From a virus, in IMG/VR virus record IMGVR_UViG_3300031607_000012, positions 1 through 31,509 of that record: a stretch of 31,509 nt of DNA. One strand, given 5' to 3'. Each line of letters starts with the position of its first letter. The first letter of the stretch is position 1. Below, in pieces: positions 5,708-12,677 of the stretch. Made by a program: the position numbers and the translations under genes. The notes beneath the pieces are model-generated. The model did not search any database and was not told the origin of the DNA. It saw nothing but the letters and a program-made list of their open reading frames with translations.

Positions 5708-6144
5708 CCAAAAAATACTATGTCGATGACATCAACGGCAAAATGTGCCCGTACTGTCACGAGGCGGCGGAAATGGTAAAGGGTACGGAGGTCTACCCCC
5801 GACGCCCGGAGCTGGCAAAGCTGAACTTCTGGCGGTGCAAGCCATGCCGCGCTTATGTGGGCTGTCACAAGCCAAACAAGAAGATGAAATTCGATGGCAC
5901 TGAACCTTTGGGAAGACTGGCTGACCCCCAGCTGCGTCATTTACGACACCGCGCGCATGAGTGGTTCGACCCCTTATGGCGTGATCAAAGTGAAAAGATA
6001 TTTTCTAAACGGGAAAGTGCCTATGCGTTTCTGAGTGACAAGATGGCGCTGCACAAAGACGATACACACATTGGCATGTTCGACGGAGCGCAGTGTGAGC
6101 AGGTTATGGCGCTGGCCAAACAACTAAGAGGCACGATCGGATGA
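5704..6144 (+). CDS. DUF3268-type zinc-finger protein
   Basis: A 146-aa phage protein of the DUF3268 type, by motif recognition. CPYC (15, 18) and CKPC (45, 48) form a probable zinc ribbon. They are followed by YVGCH, then PLGRLADPQLRHLRHRAHEW (68-87) with FDPLW, and HIGMF (122-126) near the end, all hallmarks of this family. The biochemical role is unknown, and zinc plus basic residues suggest nucleic-acid binding. The start at 5704 has a GAG-rich leader and overlaps the previous stop. The end overlaps the polymerase start by 4 bp (ATGA), so the gene is coupled to replication genes. An earlier in-frame ATG (5608) lies inside the previous gene and is rejected. Confidence 0.8.
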   Translation: MTKKYYVDDINGKMCPYCHEAAEMVKGTEVYPRRPELAKLNFWRCKPCRAYVGCHKPNKKMKFDGTEPLGRLADPQLRHLRHRAHEWFDPLWRDQSEKIFSKRESAYAFLSDKMALHKDDTHIGMFDGAQCEQVMALAKQLRGTIG

Positions 6145-7940
6145 GACTGGTTATAGACTTTGAGAGCTACTACGACACAGAGTATTCCTTGGGAAAGATG
6201 CCGACGCACCAGTACATACGCGACCCGCGATGGAAGTGCCTGGGGTGCGGCTTAAAGATTGACGATGAACCTCCCTTCTACTTGGCGGGTGTAGGTGAGT
6301 TAGAATACTTTTTCGGGACGCTCAACTGGAGCCTGGTGACAGCAGTGGCGCACAACGCCCAGTTCGATGGCTCTGTGCTGTGGGAGCACTTCGGTAAACG
6401 CGCCCCGCGCACATGGATAGACACGATGCTGTTAGCGCGCTGGGCGATCAGCCAGGGTCACTTAAGCCCTGATATGACGACCTCCCTGTGGGCGCTGGCG
6501 CCACTTGTGGGGATGCAGAAGGGCGACACAGCCGCGGCAGTTGCAGCGGGTGGCCAGCAGCTCGCGGACTATGGTGTGGACGACGTGATCATTGAAGACA
6601 AGCTGTTGCGCATGCTAATGGGCTTCAAGCCACCACGTGATGAGTTGATGTACATGGACCAGCATGTGCGCATGGCCACCGAGCCAGTGCTTGACATTGA
6701 TGTGCCGATGCTTGAAGAGGCAGCAAAGTCCGATCCGCGTGAAGAAGCGTTCAAAAAGATACTGCGCAAAGACGCCAATTTTAAAGTGCTGTTGGAGAAA
6801 AACGGGATTGTGCCCGAGTACAAGACAACCCCCACGGGCAGAACAAAGATGGCGCTCGCAAAAACGGACGTGTTCATGCAGTCGTTGACCAAGCACCCCA
6901 ACATCAAAGTGCGGCGCTTGGCCGAAATGCGACTGGGCAGCGCCAGCAACCTGGTCCGCACCCGCGCGCAGCGGTTCTTGAATGTAGGCGCTCCCCTGCC
7001 TGTGCCGTTGCTCTACTATGCAGCAGGGCCCGGACGTAGCGGTGGGCAGGACAGCAGCAACATGCAGAACCTACCCCGCAAAGGCCCCCTGCGGCACGCG
7101 GTCAAGGCGCCGGAGGGGCACAAGCTGATTGTAGGTGACTCGCGGCAAGTTGAAGCGCGGACAGTCGGGTGGCGCGCCGGTGATAAAAAACTACTGACAG
7201 CGTTCGGCACGACTGACCCCTACCGCACCTTTGCGGGCCACTTCATGTATGGCAAGGCCCCGGAGGACGTTACGGCCGACGAGCGGTTTATGGGCAAAGC
7301 GGGCATGTTGGGGCTGGGCTTCGCGCAGAGCGCATACGGGTTTCAAGAGGGCATACGGGCGAAGGATGACAAGCATGTGCCTATTGAGACCTGCAAGCTC
7401 GGGCACAAGGCGTATCGGGAGGGGTTCGACCAGGTGCCGAAGTGGTGGAAAGCTGTGTTCCAGAACGCCATCCGGGATGGTGAATTGACGCTGCCAAGTG
7501 GGCGCAAGCTGATCTACCCCGATCTGACCAGTGAGGTTAAACCATTCACGTTCATGGACGCCGAGACTGACACTTGGGTTACCAAGGACATGCGCCAGTA
7601 TGAGTACACCCGCCCCAAGATATTCAGTGGCCGGGGTAGCCAGAGAAAGACGGTCAATTTTTGGAAAGGGTTGGCAACTGAGAACGACACCCAAGCGACG
7701 GCGCGTGACATCGTGTTTTGGCAGCTGCGCCACTGCGCCGATGAGGGTCGCAGTACAGGCAAGTGGAAAATGGTGTGGATGACCCACGACGAAGGCGTGT
7801 TTGTAGCCAAAGAGGGGGAGGATACCACCCTGTGTGCTGAACGTCTGGCGTACTGGCTGACACAGAACCCCTCCTGGGCGCACGGCCTACCCCTTGAGGG
7901 AGAAGTTAAAATTGGGCAAGCCTATGGAGACTGCAAATAA
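6141..7940 (+). CDS. Family A DNA polymerase with 3'-5' exonuclease
   Basis: Replicative phage DNA polymerase, 599 aa. The exonuclease domain (about 1-170) shows Exo I VIDFES (Asp6, Glu8), Exo II HNAQFD (Asn72, Asp76) and Exo III YGVDD (Tyr144, Asp148). The polymerase domain has motif A VGDSRQVEAR (Asp333), motif B with Arg382, Lys386 and Tyr399-Gly400, and motif C HDE (549-551). Motif A is unusual: the common DYSQIELR reads DSRQVEAR here, although the metal-binding Asp is kept. No 5'-3' exonuclease domain is present, as expected for phage polymerases. A single CLGC pair (33, 36) occurs in the exonuclease domain. The gene overlaps both neighbours and leads the replication cluster. Confidence 0.95.
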   Translation: MRLVIDFESYYDTEYSLGKMPTHQYIRDPRWKCLGCGLKIDDEPPFYLAGVGELEYFFGTLNWSLVTAVAHNAQFDGSVLWEHFGKRAPRTWIDTMLLARWAISQGHLSPDMTTSLWALAPLVGMQKGDTAAAVAAGGQQLADYGVDDVIIEDKLLRMLMGFKPPRDELMYMDQHVRMATEPVLDIDVPMLEEAAKSDPREEAFKKILRKDANFKVLLEKNGIVPEYKTTPTGRTKMALAKTDVFMQSLTKHPNIKVRRLAEMRLGSASNLVRTRAQRFLNVGAPLPVPLLYYAAGPGRSGGQDSSNMQNLPRKGPLRHAVKAPEGHKLIVGDSRQVEARTVGWRAGDKKLLTAFGTTDPYRTFAGHFMYGKAPEDVTADERFMGKAGMLGLGFAQSAYGFQEGIRAKDDKHVPIETCKLGHKAYREGFDQVPKWWKAVFQNAIRDGELTLPSGRKLIYPDLTSEVKPFTFMDAETDTWVTKDMRQYEYTRPKIFSGRGSQRKTVNFWKGLATENDTQATARDIVFWQLRHCADEGRSTGKWKMVWMTHDEGVFVAKEGEDTTLCAERLAYWLTQNPSWAHGLPLEGEVKIGQAYGDCK

Positions 7941-8599
7941 TGAGAATGATACACAGCTATTCAGCCCTGGCAGAGTGGAAGCAATGCCCGCGCCTGCACA
8001 AAGCAAAATACATCGACAAGAAGATAAAGTTCGTCGAAACCCCGGCGATCATCAAAGGCAACGTGGACCACAAGATACTGGAAATGGCGTTTGCTGCAAA
8101 AGACGTGCCACCAGCAGAGTACACGGTCACCCCTGGGCTGTGGGACCGGATGCAAGCACTCCGCGCGAAGCCTGAGAAGCAGTCTGCGATGGACCGGGAC
8201 GGGCGCCCCTGTGGGTTCTTTGAAAAGGATAAGGTCTGGCTGCGGGGCAAAATTGATTTGTATGCCGGTATACCGCACACAGGCGACCGCCCTGGTGCAA
8301 TTATGATTGACTGGAAATCGGGCAACTCCAATTATACCGATACATTTCAGGCCGACGTTTACGGGGCCATGGAGTGGGCGCAACACGGGTCCAAAGAAAC
8401 GCTGTTTATCTGGCAGTATATCCGCCGTCCTTTGAAAGATAATCCGCCGCCGATCAGGGTGCGTAACGAGCGCGCCTACGAGCAGGTTGTCGATCTTATG
8501 GAGCGGGTAGAAGCTGACGATGAGCACCCCCCGCGCCCCAGCTGGAAGTGCCGATTCTGCGATGTAAAAACCTGCGAATACAACGAGAATAAGCGATGA
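7940..8599 (+). CDS. PD-(D/E)XK nuclease, Cas4/RecB-like with four-Cys cluster
   Basis: Predicted Mg-dependent DNA nuclease or exonuclease of the Cas4/RecB superfamily, 219 aa. The start motif YSALAEWKQCPRLH (7-20) gives Cys16. His44 lies in GNVDHK, Asp106 in RGKIDLY, the D-x-K motif is IDWKSG (Asp124, Lys126), and Gln137 is in FQADVYG. The C-terminus has CRFCDVKTC (Cys204, 207, 212). One N-terminal Cys plus three C-terminal Cys is the arrangement that binds an iron-sulfur cluster in Cas4 and AddB. No CRISPR genes are near, so a role in phage recombination or DNA end processing is more likely. It begins on the last base of the polymerase stop codon. Confidence 0.88.
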   Translation: MRMIHSYSALAEWKQCPRLHKAKYIDKKIKFVETPAIIKGNVDHKILEMAFAAKDVPPAEYTVTPGLWDRMQALRAKPEKQSAMDRDGRPCGFFEKDKVWLRGKIDLYAGIPHTGDRPGAIMIDWKSGNSNYTDTFQADVYGAMEWAQHGSKETLFIWQYIRRPLKDNPPPIRVRNERAYEQVVDLMERVEADDEHPPRPSWKCRFCDVKTCEYNENKR

Positions 8600-8955
8600 A
8601 AGCCCCCATTAAAATGAAAAACGAATCCGACGTTAAGGCGGTCATAAAAGACGTTATCGACTGCGTACATGGCTGGTACTACATGCACGTTCCCATTGGC
8701 TATGGGCGCAGTGGCATTCCAGACTTTACGTGTTGCATCAATGGCCGGTGCGTAATGATTGAAGCTAAGTTTTCGATGCGCAAAACCAACGGCCGGCAAG
8801 AGGAAGAGTTAGAAGACGCGCGGGCGTCTGGCGGGGTCGCCATTGTGGTCAACCAATGGGGGCTTGTCGATATGGGGATAGTGCTGGCGCGCGTAGCTAA
8901 AGGGCTTCCTGTCGAAGACAAGATTCACCGGTTCCAATACAAGGCGCCAAAATGA
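8596..8955 (+). CDS. VRR-NUC domain nuclease
   Basis: A stand-alone VRR-NUC endonuclease of 119 aa. The PD-(D/E)XK core is visible as GRSGIPDF (Asp43), MIEAK (Glu56, Lys58) and a downstream Gln68, followed by ASGGVAIVVNQW, which matches the last strand of the family. Proteins of this family cut structured or branched DNA, often act as a dimer, and commonly sit beside phage SNF2-type helicases, as here. It overlaps the preceding gene and the helicase gene by 4 bp each, so the three are probably cotranslated. Confidence 0.88.
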   Translation: MKAPIKMKNESDVKAVIKDVIDCVHGWYYMHVPIGYGRSGIPDFTCCINGRCVMIEAKFSMRKTNGRQEEELEDARASGGVAIVVNQWGLVDMGIVLARVAKGLPVEDKIHRFQYKAPK

Positions 8956-10487
8956 GCTGGATAACGCTACCGGACCCACCTGCCATCATAGCCAAAGCTC
9001 ACCTCCCTGACGCAGCAGTGGAGGGGCTTAAATTCCTCCGGCGAACGATCAAGGGTACGCCAGTCACCATCCTGAAACATGACTATCAGACCTGGATGAC
9101 GTTGCGCAGCCGGGGCATGTTGGCACCTCACCCCATGGAGCGGTATAAGTACCCGGGCCGGTTCACCCCCATGGAGCACCAGCGCCGGACTGCTGAGTTT
9201 TTTGCCCAGCACATAAAGTGCTTCTGCACCAACGGCCTACGCACAGGCAAGACCCTGAGCGCTATCTGGGCGGCTGATTACTTGATGGAGCAAAAAGCCA
9301 TCCGCCGGGTGCTGATTGTGGCCCCATTGAGTATCTGCGAGATTGTCTGGGAGCGAGAGCTGTTCAAGACGCTGTCCAATCGGCGTGTAGCTGTGCTCAA
9401 GGGCACCCGGGCGCGCAAGCGACAGATTGCCCAGGATACCCGGTTCGACTTCATCGTGGTCAACCCAGAGAGCCTGGAGCTGGTGCGGGACCAACTGCCG
9501 CTGGTGGACCTAGTGATCGTCGATGAGTTTACTAAGTTTAAGAACCACCGGGCTAACCGGTACAAGGCCCTGCACTACGTGGCCAGCGAGCGGCGCTTGT
9601 GGATGCTCAGTGCTACCCCGGCGCCCCAACGGCCTACGGACGCCTACGGCCCTATTCGACTGGTAAACCCCAAGCGGGTGGGTTTCAAGGCGTTCGAGAG
9701 TATGACTATGCTGCAAGTCAGCAAGTTTACGTGGATCAATAAAAAAGAGTGCGACGTGGTGATAGCCGACTGGATGCAACCTGCGATTCGATACAAGCGG
9801 GAAGACTGTATCGAGATTCCAGATAAGGTGACAGAGAACTTAAACGCGGGGCTTACTGATAAGCAACTCGAGCTGATCAAGGCGTTTGCGGACAAAGCTA
9901 TGACTGAAATGGATGGCACGAAAATTTCGGCGCCGAACGCAGCAGCGGTCTTGACCAAGACGCTCCAGGTCATGGCAGGTGGTGTGTACGGTGTTGACGC
10001 CGACGGAGAGCGCGTTACGCACAAAGTCCCAGCTGACCCCTACTTTGAGGCGGTCGAGGAAGTGGTGGAGCAGGCCAGCGGCCCAGTGCTGATCTTCACC
10101 AGTTTCCAGTCGTCAGTCACCGCCACGTATGACTACCTGGTGAGTAAAGGCTACCGGGTAGCCAAGGTTATGTCTGGGACCAAAAACCGCATGGCCATAT
10201 TCGACCAGGTACAGCACGGGGAGCTGGATGCGATCGTAGCAATCCCCGAGACGATGAGCCATGGGCTCAACTTGGCTGCGAGCAGCACAGTGCTGTGGGC
10301 TAGCCCGCCGTTTTCTTTTGAGACGTATGATCAGGCCAACCACCGGGTTTTAAGTTCTGATCAGAAAAACAAGGTTTTAGTGTTGCATTTGATACAGAAT
10401 GCGCTATCTTTGCAACTGTTTAAGCGGTTAGAGACCCGTGAGAAACTGCAAGACTCTGTACTTACATTACTGGAAGGAAGGATTTGA
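8952..10487 (+). CDS. SNF2-type superfamily 2 helicase/translocase with degenerate motif VI
   Basis: A DNA-dependent ATPase of 511 aa with two RecA-like lobes. Motifs: Q-like FTPMEHQ (71-77), motif I GLRTGKT (95-101), motif II VDEF (190-193), motif III LSATPAP (219-225), motif IV LIFTSFQSSV (380-389) and motif V HGLNLAASSTV (437-447). Motif VI reads QANHRVLSSDQ (461-471), where SNF2 proteins normally have QA.DR.HR.GQ: Arg465 is kept but the second Arg is replaced by Ser468 and the HRxG part is lost. ATPase or coupling properties may therefore differ. Its neighbour is a VRR-NUC nuclease, a pairing known from many phages, suggesting a role in replication fork or recombination intermediates. Confidence 0.9.
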   Translation: MSWITLPDPPAIIAKAHLPDAAVEGLKFLRRTIKGTPVTILKHDYQTWMTLRSRGMLAPHPMERYKYPGRFTPMEHQRRTAEFFAQHIKCFCTNGLRTGKTLSAIWAADYLMEQKAIRRVLIVAPLSICEIVWERELFKTLSNRRVAVLKGTRARKRQIAQDTRFDFIVVNPESLELVRDQLPLVDLVIVDEFTKFKNHRANRYKALHYVASERRLWMLSATPAPQRPTDAYGPIRLVNPKRVGFKAFESMTMLQVSKFTWINKKECDVVIADWMQPAIRYKREDCIEIPDKVTENLNAGLTDKQLELIKAFADKAMTEMDGTKISAPNAAAVLTKTLQVMAGGVYGVDADGERVTHKVPADPYFEAVEEVVEQASGPVLIFTSFQSSVTATYDYLVSKGYRVAKVMSGTKNRMAIFDQVQHGELDAIVAIPETMSHGLNLAASSTVLWASPPFSFETYDQANHRVLSSDQKNKVLVLHLIQNALSLQLFKRLETREKLQDSVLTLLEGRI

Positions 10488-10489
10488 TT

Positions 10490-10870
10490 ATGGCCGTCAC
10501 TATTGATCACTTGACCAAAGCGTACTTGGAGCGTCGGGACACATTATCTGCTATGAACGACGCACATACCCTAAACACAGCCACGGTCAAGGAGGAAATG
10601 CAGAAGCTGGAGACCGCTCTTATGTTCAAGCTGGATGAGCAGGGGAGCACCAGCGCCAAAACAATCTACGGTACACCATACAAGCAGAAGTGGGAGGGCA
10701 CGAAGGTCAAGGACCGGGAAGCATTCTTTGCTTGGGTCAAAGAGAATGACCGCTTTGACGCCTTACCTGCGAGCTGCACCAAGACCATCGTGCTGGAAGA
10801 AGACGAATTGCCCCCGGGCATTGAGTACACCAGCGGTTATAAAGTTAACGTGAGGAGCGCTGCAAAATGA
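10490..10870 (+). CDS. Conserved phage protein of unknown function in the replication cluster
   Basis: A 126-aa protein. I choose ATG 10490, with GGAAGGAAGG ending about 9 nt upstream; an in-frame TTG at 10484 is less likely. Residues 1-45 form a coiled-coil-like helix (YLERRDTLSAMND and onward). They are followed by STSAKTIYGTPYKQKWEG, a D-rich segment with FFAWVKENDRFDALP, and a terminal PPGIEY...YKVNVRS. The S.KT..GT.Y...W pattern and the PPG...V.VR end are familiar from small proteins in phage replication modules, but I know of no assigned function. Its place between helicase and HTH genes suggests an accessory replication role. Confidence 0.75.
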   Translation: MAVTIDHLTKAYLERRDTLSAMNDAHTLNTATVKEEMQKLETALMFKLDEQGSTSAKTIYGTPYKQKWEGTKVKDREAFFAWVKENDRFDALPASCTKTIVLEEDELPPGIEYTSGYKVNVRSAAK

Positions 10871-11070
10871 GCACGTCTGAGAACCTCTTGACGGAAGAGG
10901 AAGCCGCCGAGCGCATTGGGCGCACCCGGCACTGGCTCCGTCGGAAACGTCTGAATGGGGAGGGCCCTGCCTTCATCCCTGTGGGGGTCAAGATTCACTA
11001 CGATCTGGGAGACCTCGACGCTTGGCTGAACAGTCTTAAACAATCACCTGGAGATAAAAACCATGAGTAA
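10867..11070 (+). CDS. Excisionase/MerR-like helix-turn-helix protein
   Basis: A 67-aa DNA-binding protein. LLTEEEAAERIGRTRHWLRR (7-26) is a winged-helix/HTH start typical of AlpA/excisionase-like proteins. IPVGVKIHYDLGDLDAWL (37-54) is the usual R/K.I.Y...DLD.WL end of the family. In phages without an integrase such proteins are usually regulators. It overlaps both neighbours (ATGA at the start, 8 bp at the end), with GAGGAG about 10 nt before the ATG. It may control the surrounding replication operon or help load replication proteins, which is inference. Confidence 0.85.
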   Translation: MSTSENLLTEEEAAERIGRTRHWLRRKRLNGEGPAFIPVGVKIHYDLGDLDAWLNSLKQSPGDKNHE

Positions 11071-12298
11071 AGACCTTGCAACCCTTGCAAATAACATGCC
11101 AGCGCACTTGCGCCCGGTGGCCCCCGAAGCAGCTGACGACTTCACAGATGGGATTGGTGAGAGCTTCCCGCTTCCCTTTTTGTCCATCAAGGGTAAGGAG
11201 TTCCGGTTCCGTAAAGATGGGCAGGAGGTAAACACCCGCAAGCGGGAACTGTCAGTTGTAATGCTGGCGGCGCGCCCCGCCGTGTCTAAGCGCTTCTACG
11301 CCAAGAAGTATGAGAGTGGCGCGGATGAAGCCCCGGATTGCTCATCCATGGATGGTGTCACCCCTGACGTAGCTGAACCTGTGAGTAGCACCTGCGCTAA
11401 GTGCCCAAACAACGCTTGGGGCTCTAAAATCACTGAGGGCGGCAAGGAAGGTAAGGCGTGCGCTGACTACAAGCGCGTTATCCTTTGGGCTGTTGACACG
11501 TTGCCTGACAACCCACTGGTGCTGGACTTGTCCGCTACTAACATGCGGTTCAGCAAAGAGCAGCGCAAAGACCGTTCAGAAATGGACTTTAAGACCTACG
11601 TTGAAATGCTGAAAAAGCATGGCATGTCGCCTCACCAGGTTGTGACCAACGTTTCGTTCACTGCCGCTGAATACCCGCAGCTGTGCTTTGCCATGGAGCG
11701 ATTTGTCACTGAGGAAGAGTGGGAGCAGATTGGTAAGCTGCGTGAAGGCGATGATATTGCCCAGGTACTGAAACTTGACGCGCACACGCCCCCTGTTGCT
11801 GCTACCAGTGACGCGTCACATAATTATGACGTATCCACTGGGGCGCACCCACCCACTGCCGACGAAGCAGCAGCCGCCCAAGTCGCAGCTGCCGACGAAG
11901 CAGCCAACCAAGCCGCAGCTGTTGCCGCTGAGAAGAAAGCAAACGCTGCTGAGAAAAAGGCTGCAACGGCTGCAAAGAAAAAAGCGGCTGCGGAAGCGCT
12001 GCTTGCTGAAAAGGAGAAGGAAGAAATCGTCTATCTGGTGAACATGGAGACGGACGAGTTCGGCGCAGTGCCTGAGCGTAAAACCCAGTTGTTCCTGGAC
12101 ATGGGCTACACGAAGGTTTCCAAGGCCATGTACGATAAGTTGGGTGGCAAAACCACTGACGGCGCGACAACAGAGGGTGTGGCAGCTGCCCCCGAAGTCA
12201 AAGAAGAAAAGCCCGCCGAGGTCAAGGCTGAGGTAGCTGAAGCCGACGACGATGACATCATGGCCGAAGTGATGAGCATGTTTAGCGATAAGGTCTAA
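11063..12298 (+). CDS. Zinc-containing, acidic-tailed putative ssDNA-binding protein
   Basis: A 411-aa protein in four parts. Residues about 30-240 form a beta-rich globular domain (PLPFLSIKGKEFRFR, VVMLAARP) with Cys93, CAKC (111, 114) and Cys133 as probable zinc ligands. Residues 268-321 are an Ala/Lys/Glu-rich helical linker. Residues 322-360 form a small domain (IVYLVNMETDEFG to YDKLGG). The last 30 residues are acidic and end ADDDDIMAEVMSMFSDKV. An acidic tail with terminal hydrophobics is the hallmark of SSB, T7 gp2.5 and T4 gp32, used to recruit partner proteins. Taken with its position between helicase and primase, an ssDNA-binding or replication scaffold role is likely, though not proved. 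The ATG follows GGAG by 9 nt. Confidence 0.6.
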   Translation: MSKDLATLANNMPAHLRPVAPEAADDFTDGIGESFPLPFLSIKGKEFRFRKDGQEVNTRKRELSVVMLAARPAVSKRFYAKKYESGADEAPDCSSMDGVTPDVAEPVSSTCAKCPNNAWGSKITEGGKEGKACADYKRVILWAVDTLPDNPLVLDLSATNMRFSKEQRKDRSEMDFKTYVEMLKKHGMSPHQVVTNVSFTAAEYPQLCFAMERFVTEEEWEQIGKLREGDDIAQVLKLDAHTPPVAATSDASHNYDVSTGAHPPTADEAAAAQVAAADEAANQAAAVAAEKKANAAEKKAATAAKKKAAAEALLAEKEKEEIVYLVNMETDEFGAVPERKTQLFLDMGYTKVSKAMYDKLGGKTTDGATTEGVAAAPEVKEEKPAEVKAEVAEADDDDIMAEVMSMFSDKV

Positions 12299-12310
12299 CA
12301 ACCTGCTACA

Positions 12311-12330
12311 AGCGGGGGTCAAACCCCGCT
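12311..12330 (+). promoter_or_regulatory. Intergenic stem-loop
   Basis: AGCGGGG (12311-12317) pairs with CCCCGCT (12324-12330) around a GTCAAA loop and is followed by only three T residues. It may be a weak attenuator or terminator after the ssDNA-binding-like gene. The ACTGAGGTA ribosome-binding leader of the HTH gene begins 2 nt later. Confidence 0.5.
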
Positions 12331-12347
12331 TTACTGAGGTAACTTCC

Positions 12348-12668
12348 ATGAACTTTCCAACACCCGCCAGAGTTGACCTACAAGTCAGTACCCTGGTGAC
12401 TAACTATCTGAAAGCGGGGGAGAGTGCTAATCTTACTGACCTGGCTCTGGCTGACTTAGCCGGTATCACGAAAGTAACTCTGTATAGATGGCGCTCTGCT
12501 ACCCCTGACCGGAGGTTAACTGTAATGAATTTTATGTCCCTAGTTGCTGCTCACAAAGCGTTGGACCAAGGATTTGAAGCGGGAGAACTGCCGGTAAAAA
12601 ACAGGAAGGGTTCACGGCGGTTTGTTAACAAAGCCCGCAGCGTCACCCCAGCTTCACCCTCCAAATAA
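12348..12668 (+). CDS. Small HTH protein, Cro/repressor-like
   Basis: A 106-aa protein with a central helix-turn-helix (about residues 29-52: DLALADLAGITKVTLYRWRS). The recognition-helix pattern VTLYRWR resembles Cro/C1-type and phage regulatory proteins. Its C-terminal tail is basic (KNRKGSRRFVNKAR), fitting DNA contact. Translation uses the leader ACTGAGGTA 8 nt upstream. It sits 9 bp before the primase-helicase gene and after a hairpin. It may regulate the early operon, but the target is unknown. Confidence 0.75.
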   Translation: MNFPTPARVDLQVSTLVTNYLKAGESANLTDLALADLAGITKVTLYRWRSATPDRRLTVMNFMSLVAAHKALDQGFEAGELPVKNRKGSRRFVNKARSVTPASPSK

Positions 12669-12677
12669 GGGTACTGT

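Noticed and set aside
6231-6260. DnaJ-like zinc domain in the DNA polymerase, as described for some marine podoviruses
   Set aside because: Only one CxxC pair (residues 33 and 36) is present, not the repeated CxxCxGxG pattern.
7191-7883. 230-codon - strand frame inside the polymerase gene
   Set aside because: Antisense to the conserved polymerase motifs B and C, so the + strand frame is clearly the real one.
7940-8599. Cas4-like nuclease as part of a CRISPR adaptation system
   Set aside because: No cas1, cas2 or repeat-spacer array in the window; such nucleases are common in phage replication modules.
10867-11070. Excisionase function implying a temperate lifestyle
   Set aside because: No integrase or attachment site is visible, and similar HTH proteins occur in virulent phages as regulators.
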